Shown here piece after piece: positions 1 through 9,714 of a stretch of DNA of 64,000 nucleotides. Position 1 is the stretch's first letter, and the number at the start of each line of letters is the position of its first letter. The stretch lies in the NCBI GenBank assembly GCA_017403825.1, contig JAFRDO010000012.1:62001-126000 (forward strand), in the 5' to 3' direction. The notes beneath the pieces are model-generated. The model searched no databases and had not been told where the DNA came from. It worked only from the letters and a program-made list of their open reading frames with translations. The position numbers and the translations under genes are program-made. This DNA comes from Kiritimatiellia bacterium. GTDB taxonomy: Bacteria; Verrucomicrobiota; Kiritimatiellia; RFP12; UBA1067.

Positions 1-17
1 CTTTCCGGCTCATGCCG

Positions 18-425
18 TCACTTCAGCACGGTACACGTACTCTTCAGGACCGTGCGTCGCACAATGAAAAGGCTCCAATAGTGCCAGCTCTCCGACTCGG
101 TGAGGAGGTTCACGACCTTGTTGGAGCCAAGTTCGCGAAGCGCAGCGCGTACTGAAGCGAGGTTCTCGTCGAGCGTGCAGCGGTCCTCGAACCATGTCGC
201 GTTGCGACTGGGACGATTGGCGTACGGACCCTCCTTCCATGTCGTGCCAGACTCTATCGGTATTACACCGAACAGCGAATAGGAAACGTTCATCACGACG
301 ACCGAGGCAATGGGCGTCTCGCCGTCGTCGGTCTTGCAGGCGGCGGTGACGCGGCCAATATCGGTGTACGAACTGCACCCCGCAATGGCGGCGGCAAGCA
401 ACGGCAGGACAAATGCTTTCTTCAT
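18..425 (-). CDS. Small secreted lipoprotein, paralogue of its upstream neighbour
   Basis: This 135-residue protein begins with a short lipoprotein signal: a Lys-Lys N-terminus, a hydrophobic stretch and a lipobox-like AIAGC with the cysteine near residue 17. It should be exported, lipidated and anchored in a membrane. The mature part has no domain I recognise, but it shares a core pattern (N-x-x-Y-x-L-F-x-x-I-P-I-x-S-G, then an acidic/hydrophobic helix) with the neighbouring lipoprotein, so the two look like a tandem duplication. Its start overlaps the neighbour's end by four bases (ATGA type), implying translational coupling in one transcript. Function unknown. Confidence 0.75.
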   Translation of the reverse strand: MKKAFVLPLLAAAIAGCSSYTDIGRVTAACKTDDGETPIASVVVMNVSYSLFGVIPIESGTTWKEGPYANRPSRNATWFEDRCTLDENLASVRAALRELGSNKVVNLLTESESWHYWSLFIVRRTVLKSTCTVLK

Positions 426-892
426 TTCCCAACTTCTCCCTTTGCGATTTGCTCAGCACGCGGGCAGAGCACTCCGGAATACGTGACCGAACGGTACGGC
501 AACACAGTGTTGACCCAGTCGGTTATGTCGAAGAACCCGACTTTGCACTCGTTCTTGTCATTGATGACGATATCCACAAGGTCACATCCGCGGCTGTCCG
601 CATAACGGCAGAGGGCCGCCATCATCTTTTCGCCGGCAAGATTGTCCGAGAAGAGCTCGGCTCCGCCATCCACGCCGTTCGCACCGGGAACCCACTTCAT
701 GCTGCCGGAAACAATCGGTATGCAATGGAACAGGTATATTCCGCCGTTGGACACCATTATCGCCCGGTTGGCCCTTCCCCCTGCGCCTTTCACGTCCACT
801 CCCGAGAGCGTGCCAGGCGACGAAATGCGCACCGTGGCGCAGCCTGACGCCGCGACCAGCGCCAGCGCGGCGAATATTGTCTTTATCTTCAT
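422..892 (-). CDS. Small secreted lipoprotein, first of a tandem pair
   Basis: This 156-residue protein starts with a typical lipoprotein signal ending in ASGC (cysteine near residue 18). The mature region contains Y-L-F-H-C-I-P-I-V-S-G, matching the equivalent motif in the downstream lipoprotein, followed by a region predicted to be helical (roughly residues 85-110). It lies 79 bases downstream of tadB in the same direction, with purine-rich ribosome-binding sequence before the start, so it may be co-transcribed with the tad genes or start a new unit. I recognise no functional domain. A role at the cell envelope is likely; a role in the Tad apparatus is only suggested by position. Confidence 0.75.
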   Translation of the reverse strand: MKIKTIFAALALVAASGCATVRISSPGTLSGVDVKGAGGRANRAIMVSNGGIYLFHCIPIVSGSMKWVPGANGVDGGAELFSDNLAGEKMMAALCRYADSRGCDLVDIVINDKNECKVGFFDITDWVNTVLPYRSVTYSGVLCPRAEQIAKGEVGK

Positions 893-971
893 CGTTTCGC
901 TTTTCCTTTCTTTGTCATTTCATTTCTCCTTTGATTTCCAGAAGTCATGCCTAACTTTATTCGCCGTCGCG

Positions 972-1645
972 TCAGACGTCGATCCTTACGATCCTGCGGA
1001 TCATCAGCCAGCCGAAGGCTATCAGCACGCAGGTCGCCAAGACCGCCAGCATTCCCGCCGGGCTGGACAGGAACGGAATCATCAGGCCGGGACGCAGTAT
1101 CGTCATCAGCAGCCCCAGCACGAACGGCATCAGCGACACCACCACGCCCTGAAGGCGGCCTTGAGCGGTGAGCGAGCGCACCTTGCGCTCGACCTTCATG
1201 CGTCCGCGAATGGTCTCGGCGATGCGGTCGAATATCTCCGTGACGTTTCCGCCTGTCCGGCGGCTGATGAGGATCGCCGTCGTCACCAGCGTCAGGTCGT
1301 CGGAACCGACGCGGCGGCTCATGGACTCCACGGCGTCCTCGAACCCCATGCCGAGCTTCAGCTGCTGCTGCAAGATGGCGAACTCCTCGCTCATCGGGCT
1401 TTCGCCCTGCTCAACTACGGAGTCGAACGCCTGCGAAATCGAAAAGCCTGCCCGGAGCGCATTGGTCATCACGGCGATCGCCTCGGGGAGCTGCTGGTTG
1501 AAACGGGCGCGGCGGCGCGCGTCCAGGTATTTCGCCAACGGAGATTCCCCGTTCTGCCAGCCTGCGCGTATGCGCACTCCCGAGACGAGGTACCACGCAA
1601 CGCCGCCAAGGCAGACGGCGGACAGCAAGACTATCGCCCAGACCA

Positions 1646-1649
<4 letters not shown>
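972..1649 (-). CDS. tadB: Tad-type secretion inner membrane protein, TadB-like (T2SS F domain)
   Basis: This 225-residue membrane protein carries the type II secretion F domain. It has one N-terminal membrane segment, a cytoplasmic helical region with the family pattern of P-E-A-I...L-R-A-G-F-S-I-S-Q-A-F and an E-F-x-x-L-x-x-Q-L-x-x-G segment, then two C-terminal membrane segments. TadB-like proteins form the inner-membrane platform on which the TadA ATPase acts during Flp pilus assembly. Its start overlaps the end of the TadA gene by four bases, so the two are translationally coupled. It is shorter than classical TadB (about 300 residues), lacking much of the N-terminal region. No TadC partner follows. 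Confidence 0.85.
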
Positions 1650-3304
<1,655 letters not shown>

Positions 3305-3305
3305 G

Positions 3306-4115
3306 TCAGCGCACGGACAGGCGCTGCTGCTGGCGCCTCTGGTTTAGTTCCTCTATCTCGCTGCGGATCTTCTCGAAGTTCACGTTCGGCAGTTCCTTCT
3401 CGGCGTGCGTGTCGTTCCTGTTGCGGAGAGTCAGTACAAGGCGGCCTCGTATCTGCTCCGTGAACGCGAGCATCTCGGCCTCGCGCGGAGTGACCTCCAG
3501 AGTGACGGTGGAATAGCCGCCGGGCAACGCGCCCGACTTCGTCTGCGTCTTCGCCGTAACCGGCCCCGTCGCAAGCACGAGAACGTTCTGCAGAAGCGTG
3601 CACGTCACGAGCGACTTCGCGCGGGACGACGGATTCTCGGAGAGGTCGAACGTGCCTATCACGTCCACATGGTCGTTCGGACGGATCATGCCGGACACCG
3701 CCGCCGCGCCCGAGCAGTTGATCGAGATGGCGCGCATCGTCTTCTTGACGTCCGCCGACAGCCCCCCGTCGGCAGGCTTGCCGCCCTCGATGTCGGACCA
3801 GAACACGATGTCCTTGAACCGGTGCGTGAGCAAAGTCTTTCGTCCGACGACATCGTTGAGGTTCTCCTCGGTCAGCGCCTGGCCGCGCATTCCGAGCGCG
3901 GGAACCTCCATCTTCAGCAGGTCGCTGCGCTGGAGCACCGTGCCGGCCGGCGTGTCCTTCGCGAAGATGAGCACCTCGATCGTGCCGTAGCGGCGGTTGA
4001 TCTGCTCCTTCAATGCAGACACCTCCGCGTCCTTCGCCGCGATGTAGAAGCGCGTCAGGACCGCGGCGGCCACGCCGGCGAGAAGCGACGCTATCAGCGC
4101 TATCTTCCTCTTCAT
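3306..4115 (-). CDS. cpaB: Flp pilus assembly protein CpaB (SAF domain)
   Basis: This 269-residue protein has an N-terminal membrane anchor or signal segment (residues 5-26), followed by a SAF domain with the characteristic start V-L-I-F-A-K-D-T-P-A-G-T-V-L (about residues 48-61) and the RcpC/CpaB region with G-M-I-R-P-N-D-H-V-D-V-I-G-T. CpaB proteins act in the periplasm, where they help stabilise the Tad outer-membrane channel. The gene begins one base after the fhs stop codon and ends one base before tadA, so it is tightly packed in an fhs-cpaB-tadA-tadB unit. The pairing with a folate gene is unusual. Confidence 0.88.
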   Translation of the reverse strand: MKRKIALIASLLAGVAAAVLTRFYIAAKDAEVSALKEQINRRYGTIEVLIFAKDTPAGTVLQRSDLLKMEVPALGMRGQALTEENLNDVVGRKTLLTHRFKDIVFWSDIEGGKPADGGLSADVKKTMRAISINCSGAAAVSGMIRPNDHVDVIGTFDLSENPSSRAKSLVTCTLLQNVLVLATGPVTAKTQTKSGALPGGYSTVTLEVTPREAEMLAFTEQIRGRLVLTLRNRNDTHAEKELPNVNFEKIRSEIEELNQRRQQQRLSVR

Positions 4116-4116
4116 G

Positions 4117-5880
4117 TCAGAACAGTCCCTTCACCTTGCCGGTCTCCACGTCGACATCGATCCTGCGGTAGGCGGGCGACGCGGAGGTTCCGGGCATGAG
4201 CTTTATCTCGCCGGCCACCGGCACCACGAGCCCGGCGCCGCGGTAGACCAGCACGTCGCGGACCGGCAGCCGCCAGCTGCGGGGACGTCCCAGCAGCTTC
4301 GGATCGTGCGAGAGCGAATATTGGGTCTTGGCGACGCAGACGGGAAGCCGCGCAATCTCAGGATCGGCCTGAAGGCGCGCAAGCTTTTCGCTCGCTTCGT
4401 CGGAGTAGTCGACACCATCGCCGCCATAGACCTCCTTCACCTGCTTCTCGATGCGGTCCGCAAGCGGCTCTGAAAGGTCGCAGAGGAACTCGAAGCCGTT
4501 CGGCGCGTCGCAAGCCTGCACGACGGCCTCCGCCAGCTCCAGGGCGCCCTCTCCGCCCTTCAGCCAGTGGTCGGAAACAGCGAACGCCGCGCCCGCCTTC
4601 TCCGCCATGCGCCGCACCAGGTCGCGCTCGGCCGGCGTATCCGTATAGAACGCGTTGAGACAGACTACAGGCTGCACGCCGGAGCGGCGGATTATGTCGA
4701 TGTGGGCGAGCAGGTTGTCGCATCCTTTCTCAAGCAGCTCCAGATTCTCGGTCGTGTACGCCGGGTCGAGCGGAAGGCCGGCCTTCACCGCAGGCGCCCC
4801 GCCGTGCGCCTTCAGCGCTCGCACCGTCGCGACCAGCACCACCGCGTCTGGCTTAAGTCCGGAGCATCGGCACTTGATGTTCCAGAACTTCTCGTAGCCC
4901 ATGTCGGCGGCGAAGCCCGACTCCGTGACCACGTAGTCGCCGAGCGCGCAGGCCAGGCGGTCGGCGACAACCGAGTTCTGCCCGATCGCTATGTTGGCGA
5001 ACGGCCCGGCGTGAACGAACACAGGCTGTCCCTCCAGCGACTGCATCAGCGTTGGCTTTATCGCATTCACGAGCAGGGCGCACATCGCGCCGTCCACCTC
5101 AAGGTCCCGCGTCGTCACCGGCGCACCGGATTTCGAATAAGCCACGACGATGCGCGAAAGGCGCTCGCGCAAATCCCTCAGGTCTGCGCTCATGGCGAGT
5201 ATCGCCATCACCTCTGAGGCGACCGTGATGTAGAACCCCGACTCGCAGGCGAAACCGTCGAGGCGTCCGCCCTTTCCGATCTCGATGTCCCTGAGCCCCT
5301 GGGCGCAGAAGTCCATGGCCCAGCGGAACTGTATGCGCTCCGGATCGACGTCAAGCCGCTTCAGTCCGCGCTCGGCGAGCCATGCGTCGTCGTGGTTGCG
5401 CTCGTGCTGCATCCTGGAGTTGAGCGCGACCATTGCGAGGTTGTTGGCGTTGGTGACGGCATCGATGTCGCCGGTGAGGCCGAGCGAGAGCGCCGTCAGC
5501 GGAACGGTCTGAGCGAGTCCGCCGCCGGCGGCCGAGCCCTTGATGTTGAACGTGGGGCCGCCGGACGGCTGGCGTATGCAGCCGATCACGCGCTTGCCGA
5601 GCCGCCCCAGCCCCTCTACGAGGCCGAGCGTCGTCGTGGTCTTGCCCTCGCCGAGGGCCGTCGGAGTGATGGCGGTGACGTCGATGTACTTGCCGCGCCT
5701 GCCGGCCCCCACGCGCCGCAGGACTTTCGCCGCGTCCACCTTGGCGAGATGCCGCCCGTAAGCGTCCCACTCGCCATCGACGATTCCAAGTTCCCTGATC
5801 AGGTCCGCCGCCGGCCTGAGCGACTCTTCGGCCGCCTCGGCGACCTGCCAGTCCTTCATCTTCGTCGGATCAAGCTTCAT
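4117..5880 (-). CDS. fhs: Formate--tetrahydrofolate ligase
   Basis: This 587-residue enzyme joins formate to tetrahydrofolate using ATP, giving 10-formyl-THF for one-carbon metabolism. The nucleotide-binding sequence T-P-T-A-L-G-E-G-K-T-T-T lies around residues 71-82, followed by R-Q-P-S-G-G-P-T-F-N-I-K-G, the family's substrate loop. Later motifs include F-V-H-A-G-P-F-A-N-I-A and V-T-E-S-G-F-A-A-D-M-G-Y-E-K. Length is close to the usual 555-560, with a slight N-terminal extension. The ATG lies six bases after a perfect TATAAT on the minus strand and has no ribosome-binding site, which predicts a leaderless transcript. It is first in a unit continuing into cpaB. Confidence 0.97.
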   Translation of the reverse strand: MKLDPTKMKDWQVAEAAEESLRPAADLIRELGIVDGEWDAYGRHLAKVDAAKVLRRVGAGRRGKYIDVTAITPTALGEGKTTTTLGLVEGLGRLGKRVIGCIRQPSGGPTFNIKGSAAGGGLAQTVPLTALSLGLTGDIDAVTNANNLAMVALNSRMQHERNHDDAWLAERGLKRLDVDPERIQFRWAMDFCAQGLRDIEIGKGGRLDGFACESGFYITVASEVMAILAMSADLRDLRERLSRIVVAYSKSGAPVTTRDLEVDGAMCALLVNAIKPTLMQSLEGQPVFVHAGPFANIAIGQNSVVADRLACALGDYVVTESGFAADMGYEKFWNIKCRCSGLKPDAVVLVATVRALKAHGGAPAVKAGLPLDPAYTTENLELLEKGCDNLLAHIDIIRRSGVQPVVCLNAFYTDTPAERDLVRRMAEKAGAAFAVSDHWLKGGEGALELAEAVVQACDAPNGFEFLCDLSEPLADRIEKQVKEVYGGDGVDYSDEASEKLARLQADPEIARLPVCVAKTQYSLSHDPKLLGRPRSWRLPVRDVLVYRGAGLVVPVAGEIKLMPGTSASPAYRRIDVDVETGKVKGLF

Positions 5881-5886
5881 GTCCGT

Positions 5887-5892
5887 ATTATA
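5887..5892 (-). promoter_or_regulatory. -10 element of the fhs promoter (leaderless start)
   Basis: The minus strand reads CGGTATAAT with the TATAAT hexamer here. A TGGACT hexamer about 18 bases upstream could be the -35. The fhs ATG begins six bases after the hexamer, about where RNA synthesis should start, and no Shine-Dalgarno sequence fits between. Confidence 0.75.
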
Positions 5893-5929
5893 CCGAAAAA
5901 ACCGATTGCAAGTCCACTGCCCCGACAGC

Positions 5930-6685
5930 TCAGAAATAGCCGCCCTTGTCGATTATCTCGCTGATCGTGTCGCCCTGGCGCACCCAGCTGAAGATGTCGA
6001 CCTCGTTCTTCTCTATCCCCTCGGCACGAAGGAGAACCTCGTAGGCGATCTCGCGCGGAATGCAGATCACCCCGTCGATGTCGCCGAAAATGATATCGCC
6101 CGGACGCACCGTCACCTTGCCTATCCGGACCGGCACCTGGTAGTGGGTTATCATGCAGCGGCCGAGGGAGCCGTTCGAGACGCGGTACTTGTAGAACACC
6201 GGGAACTTCTGCTCCAGTATCTGCTTCGTGTCGCGGATGCCTCCTGCGATCACCGCGCCGCGTATGCCCTTCGTAATCGCGGTCGCCGTCATCACGCCGC
6301 CCCAGAGCGACGCCTCCACGTCGTCCGACGTGTCCCACACGACCACGCCGTTCGGCTTGAAGTCGTCCAGCATCTGGGCACGGAACGTCATCTCGCCCTC
6401 GATCATGCAGTTCGGCGCGGACTTCACCGTAAACGCCTCGCCGCAGACGGTCATCTCGTCGCGAAGCGGCACGATCTCGTGCGGCAGGTTCTGGTCGAGG
6501 AGGCACGCCTCCCTCATTACGTCGTTCACGCAGCCAGTGTACAGCTTCTCGAACCGCTCGCAAAGTTCCTTCACTGGAATCGGAAACTCGTTCGACGGAA
6601 CCGACTGACGCTTTGCGATCAGCCTGTCAAGCTTCATCAGTCCGGCCTCCTTGGCCTTTGTGCGCATGTCTGCTAGCGATGGCAT
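5930..6685 (-). CDS. RraA-like / HMG aldolase-type family protein
   Basis: This 251-residue protein belongs to the RraA-like fold, which includes 4-hydroxy-4-methyl-2-oxoglutarate aldolases, oxaloacetate decarboxylases and the RNase E regulator RraA, and is often misnamed a demethylmenaquinone methyltransferase. The diagnostic motif A-V-I-A-G-G-I-R-D-T is visible in the middle, with D-I-I-F-G-D-I-D-G-V further on, giving the Arg-Asp pair used for metal and substrate. Family members are usually about 160-230 residues; the extra length is an N-terminal helical region. A short-chain dehydrogenase gene lies immediately upstream in the same direction, as in sugar-acid catabolic clusters, so an aldolase role is more likely than RNase regulation. 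Confidence 0.8.
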   Translation of the reverse strand: MPSLADMRTKAKEAGLMKLDRLIAKRQSVPSNEFPIPVKELCERFEKLYTGCVNDVMREACLLDQNLPHEIVPLRDEMTVCGEAFTVKSAPNCMIEGEMTFRAQMLDDFKPNGVVVWDTSDDVEASLWGGVMTATAITKGIRGAVIAGGIRDTKQILEQKFPVFYKYRVSNGSLGRCMITHYQVPVRIGKVTVRPGDIIFGDIDGVICIPREIAYEVLLRAEGIEKNEVDIFSWVRQGDTISEIIDKGGYF

Positions 6686-6716
6686 CTTCTGTTCCTCCTT
6701 TTATAGCCGATGAGTT

Positions 6717-7421
6717 TCATCCCGGGATGCTCAATCCCCCGTCAACCATTATCGTCGCACCGGTGATGTAGCGGCCCGCGTCCGAGGCAAGCAGCACGGC
6801 CGCGCCTGCCGCGTCCTCGGGCATCGCGTAGTCGTGCATCGGTATCGCCGCAGTCACCTTCGGACCGTAGACGGGATCGGCAAGGCAATCCCTGTTGCGG
6901 TCTGTGTAAAACACACCAGGACAGATGTTGTTCACCGTGATTCCCTCTGCGGCAACCTGGCGCCCGATTCCGCGCACGAGGTTCTCCTGGGCAGACTTCG
7001 TCGCCGCATAGACGCACATGTCGGGGTGGGGACGCCGCTCGTTGACGGAGCCGACGACGATGAGCCGTCCCCACTTGCGGGCCTTCATCTGCGGATAGCA
7101 GCGCTGGAACATCCTGAGCGTGGCCAGGAAGTTGACCTGAATCTCCCGCATGGCCTCATCCATCGGAAACTCCTGCCATGGTATCTTCGCCTGTATCGAC
7201 GCGTTCGCCACAAGGATGTCGGGCAGCATGCCTGACTTTTCCAGCCCGTCGAAGAACGCATCGATTGCAGCAGGGTCCGAAAGGTCGCACACCTTGGTGT
7301 TATGGCGCACCACCTTCGCTCCATATTCCTCGAACGCATCGCCTATCGCCTTGCCGATTCCGCGCGTGGAACCGGTCACAAGTGCGACCTTGCCGGCAAG
7401 GTCAAACTTTTCTTTCAGCAC
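6717..7421 (-). CDS. Short-chain dehydrogenase/reductase
   Basis: This 234-residue oxidoreductase has the Rossmann motif T-G-S-T-R-G-I-G near residues 17-24 and the catalytic Y-A-A-T-K (Tyr and Lys) with an upstream Ser in V-G-S-V-N. The usual NNAG element appears as V-A-N-A-S. It should oxidise a hydroxyl or reduce a carbonyl using NAD(P)H; the substrate cannot be told from sequence, though the following RraA-like gene suggests a sugar-acid or 3-oxoacid pathway. A good ribosome-binding site (AGGAGG) lies about nine bases before the ATG, and a TATAAT at 7443-7448 on the minus strand would give a leader of about 15 bases. Confidence 0.9.
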   Translation of the reverse strand: MLKEKFDLAGKVALVTGSTRGIGKAIGDAFEEYGAKVVRHNTKVCDLSDPAAIDAFFDGLEKSGMLPDILVANASIQAKIPWQEFPMDEAMREIQVNFLATLRMFQRCYPQMKARKWGRLIVVGSVNERRPHPDMCVYAATKSAQENLVRGIGRQVAAEGITVNNICPGVFYTDRNRDCLADPVYGPKVTAAIPMHDYAMPEDAAGAAVLLASDAGRYITGATIMVDGGLSIPG

Positions 7422-7497
7422 TGTCTCTCGCCTCCTGACGGAATTATATCATTTTTCACGACACAACGGAATGCCCGACACGCCGAACCGCGGTAGC

Positions 7498-7603
7498 GTT
7501 ACTTTGCCGACTGTTCGCACACGTCGACAGTGCTCCAACTCCAACTCTGATCTCCAACTCTCTCCCTGTTACTTTGCCGACTGTTCGCACACGTCGACAG
7601 TGC
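7498..7603. repeat. 36-bp direct repeat copying the 3' end of the downstream gene
   Basis: A 36-base sequence occurs at 7498-7533 and again, identical, at 7568-7603. The second copy holds the last codons and stop of the 713-residue protein gene; the first is a non-coding echo beyond the stop. Between them lies a CTCCAACTC-rich spacer of 34 bases. It looks like a local duplication or slippage product. Confidence 0.9.
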
Positions 7604-9710
7604 GGCGGTTCACATCAACCCGCACCGTCGTAGTGCGTCCGTCTGGGAACGTCTTGCGCCACCATGCTACGCCGTTGCCGTCTTCACCCGTCTCCTCTTC
7701 ACCATCCGCCGCGATTGCAGGACGCAACGCACGCAATTCACCGACGACCCGCGACAAGTCGGCCCACGCCTTTGGCGACTGCGCCGCCGAATAGTAGTAA
7801 GTGCCGTCTTTCGCAAACCACCACCAAAACACGCCATTACACCCTCGGACTACGCTGAGGAACGCGCAGGTCCGCAGATTGGCGTAGTCGCGTCCGAATG
7901 CATTGGGATCGGGCGGCGTTCCAAGCCTACGCGCAAGCGCCTGCTTGTCGTCGTTGCAATAGACGAGCAGCGTGACGGGCGAATCGCCGAGCCGCGCACG
8001 CTGGCGGTCGGCCTCGTGCAACGCCTCGACGGGATTGCCGTAGGCTTGCGTCCAGTGGGTGTCCCAAGCGCGGCGGTAGGCCGCATTCCCCCACGTCGAA
8101 ACCGCCACCGGGTGCCACGGATCGAGTCGGCGGATCAGGTCAGCGCAATCGGCAAGGACATCAGGCGCGATAAATTGCCGCAAACTTTCAGGCTCGTCGT
8201 AGAGATACCAGCAGAACAGTCCGCTGTGGTCTGCGAGCGCACCGACACGGTGCGCAAGATGGCCAATCTCCCCTGCAGCGATGGCGGCGCGGTCGAAACC
8301 GACGAACGCCCGCAGCCCTGCATCGCGACAACCGTCAAGATAGGCGCGACATGCCGCGTCGTCACGGTCGCTCTCCCAGCGGTAGAGGTGGACGATGTCG
8401 AACCCCGCCGCCTTTACCGTCTGGAAATGGCGAGGAGCGACTTCATAGATGCCGAGAGGGAAGATCGTCCGTCCATTCTCACTGTAGCGCCCTTTTGCGT
8501 CGATTACAACGGCATTCGGCGGTTTCGGCGCGTTGAGCAGCCAGAAGCGGCTTGCGCGGCGGTTGCCAGCCGCATCGGAGGCGACAAGCTCGCCTTCGGT
8601 CAGTCCAGACGGCCAACCACCCTCCGGCGCAGCAAACGTACAGAGCCACAGATTTCCAGTTACGTTTGCAAGTGTCGCTACGCTCCCAAGTAAGTTTGTA
8701 AGTGTCGCTACACTCCTAAGTGTTCCTTCGGAACTAAGTTGTGAACAACTCTCGCGCCGTCCGCCGAACGTCACTGTCGGCGGCATTCCTCCCGTTTCGC
8801 GCACGTGTACGGAAAACGGCGACGTTGGCGCAACCACACGCGCGGCGTTCTCCACCGCCAGCGGCGGCAGACAGTCGCGATCGGCCGGCGCCGTCTGGCG
8901 GAATCGCCACGGCTTCCGGTCGTCAAGTCCCGTCGCCGTCACCTTCCAATGCCAGACGCCCTCGGTCAGAGGCTTCTCAACCTGAAAGCCAGTCCTGCCG
9001 CCCGCCGCATATTCGACGACATGCCCCGGCGCAAAGTCGGCGCGGCGCGAAAGTTGCACAACGTAGTTAGTCACGCCCTTGCATGCCTGCCACGAGAAGA
9101 ACGGGCAGTTGTTCGTCAGCACAGCGCCGTCCTCCGGATCGCATTTCGGCACCGACTCGTCGATCTTCTCCAACGAAAAGTCGTCGAACCACGCCTTCCC
9201 GGTTCCGCGCAGACAAAGATACACCAACGCGCGCGATGCCGCGGCTGGCGGACGCAACAGGCCACTCTCCACCTTGAACCAGTCGCGCGTTCCGAAGTTG
9301 TTGTAGGTGCTTGCGCCCCAGCCGAGGTAGGCGCCCTTCGCGTCCGCCCACTCGACGATCATTCCTGCGCCGACAGACGTATCCTTACCTTCCGCCGCCC
9401 GCACGTCCTCGGTCTTCACGTAGCAGGACGCCGCGTAGCGCGCGCCGCCCTCCACCGGCAGCGACCGCGAGACATAGACGTTCTCCGTCTTGGGATCCTT
9501 CACGATCAGGCGAACCGACCGCTCGCCCGCATGCGCCGCCGACGCGTCGATTACGACGTTGGACGCCTGCGACCAGCCGCCCAACCCATCCTCGAACGAG
9601 CAATGGAACGGCGATGACCCCGAACGCACCTCCGCAAACAACGGCATTGCCGATGCCGCCGCCAACACTGCAGCAAATGCCCTCACCGCCGATTTCCAGT
9701 TCGACATCAA
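7569..9710 (-). CDS. Secreted multidomain protein with C-terminal glycosidase-like TIM barrel
   Basis: This 713-residue protein starts with a signal peptide (cleavage near residue 26, PLFA-EV). Residues 30-185 resemble a galactose-binding-like carbohydrate-binding module (F-E-D-G-L-G-G-W near 39-46; W-F-D-D-F-S at 174-179). Residues 190-265 look like a fibronectin-III-type domain. From about 400 onward is a TIM-barrel region with I-F-P-L-G-I-Y and W-Y-L-Y-D-E-P-E at 501-508, where Glu506 is a plausible acid/base. This layout resembles beta-galactosidase/endoglucanase-like secreted enzymes, but the family is not certain. It ends four bases before the nucleotidyltransferase gene. Residues 331-350 hold a low-GC ten-residue tandem repeat. 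Confidence 0.75.
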   Translation of the reverse strand: MMSNWKSAVRAFAAVLAAASAMPLFAEVRSGSSPFHCSFEDGLGGWSQASNVVIDASAAHAGERSVRLIVKDPKTENVYVSRSLPVEGGARYAASCYVKTEDVRAAEGKDTSVGAGMIVEWADAKGAYLGWGASTYNNFGTRDWFKVESGLLRPPAAASRALVYLCLRGTGKAWFDDFSLEKIDESVPKCDPEDGAVLTNNCPFFSWQACKGVTNYVVQLSRRADFAPGHVVEYAAGGRTGFQVEKPLTEGVWHWKVTATGLDDRKPWRFRQTAPADRDCLPPLAVENAARVVAPTSPFSVHVRETGGMPPTVTFGGRRESCSQLSSEGTLRSVATLTNLLGSVATLANVTGNLWLCTFAAPEGGWPSGLTEGELVASDAAGNRRASRFWLLNAPKPPNAVVIDAKGRYSENGRTIFPLGIYEVAPRHFQTVKAAGFDIVHLYRWESDRDDAACRAYLDGCRDAGLRAFVGFDRAAIAAGEIGHLAHRVGALADHSGLFCWYLYDEPESLRQFIAPDVLADCADLIRRLDPWHPVAVSTWGNAAYRRAWDTHWTQAYGNPVEALHEADRQRARLGDSPVTLLVYCNDDKQALARRLGTPPDPNAFGRDYANLRTCAFLSVVRGCNGVFWWWFAKDGTYYYSAAQSPKAWADLSRVVGELRALRPAIAADGEEETGEDGNGVAWWRKTFPDGRTTTVRVDVNRRTVDVCEQSAK
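8664..8723 (-). repeat. Two in-frame copies of a 30-bp unit inside the 713-residue protein gene
   Basis: Units at 8664-8693 and 8694-8723 match at about 25 of 30 positions and encode TLRSVATLTN / LLGSVATLAN. The segment is markedly more AT-rich than its surroundings. Because the unit is a multiple of three, copy-number change would keep the frame. Confidence 0.85.
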
Positions 9711-9714
9711 GCGG

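Noticed and set aside
5881..5929. A THF or ZTP riboswitch ahead of fhs
   Set aside because: The promoter -10 is six bases from the ATG, leaving no room for a leader RNA.
5930..6685. RraA-like gene as demethylmenaquinone methyltransferase
   Set aside because: The name comes from an old misannotation; the G-G-x-R-D motif fits the RraA/aldolase fold, not a methyltransferase.
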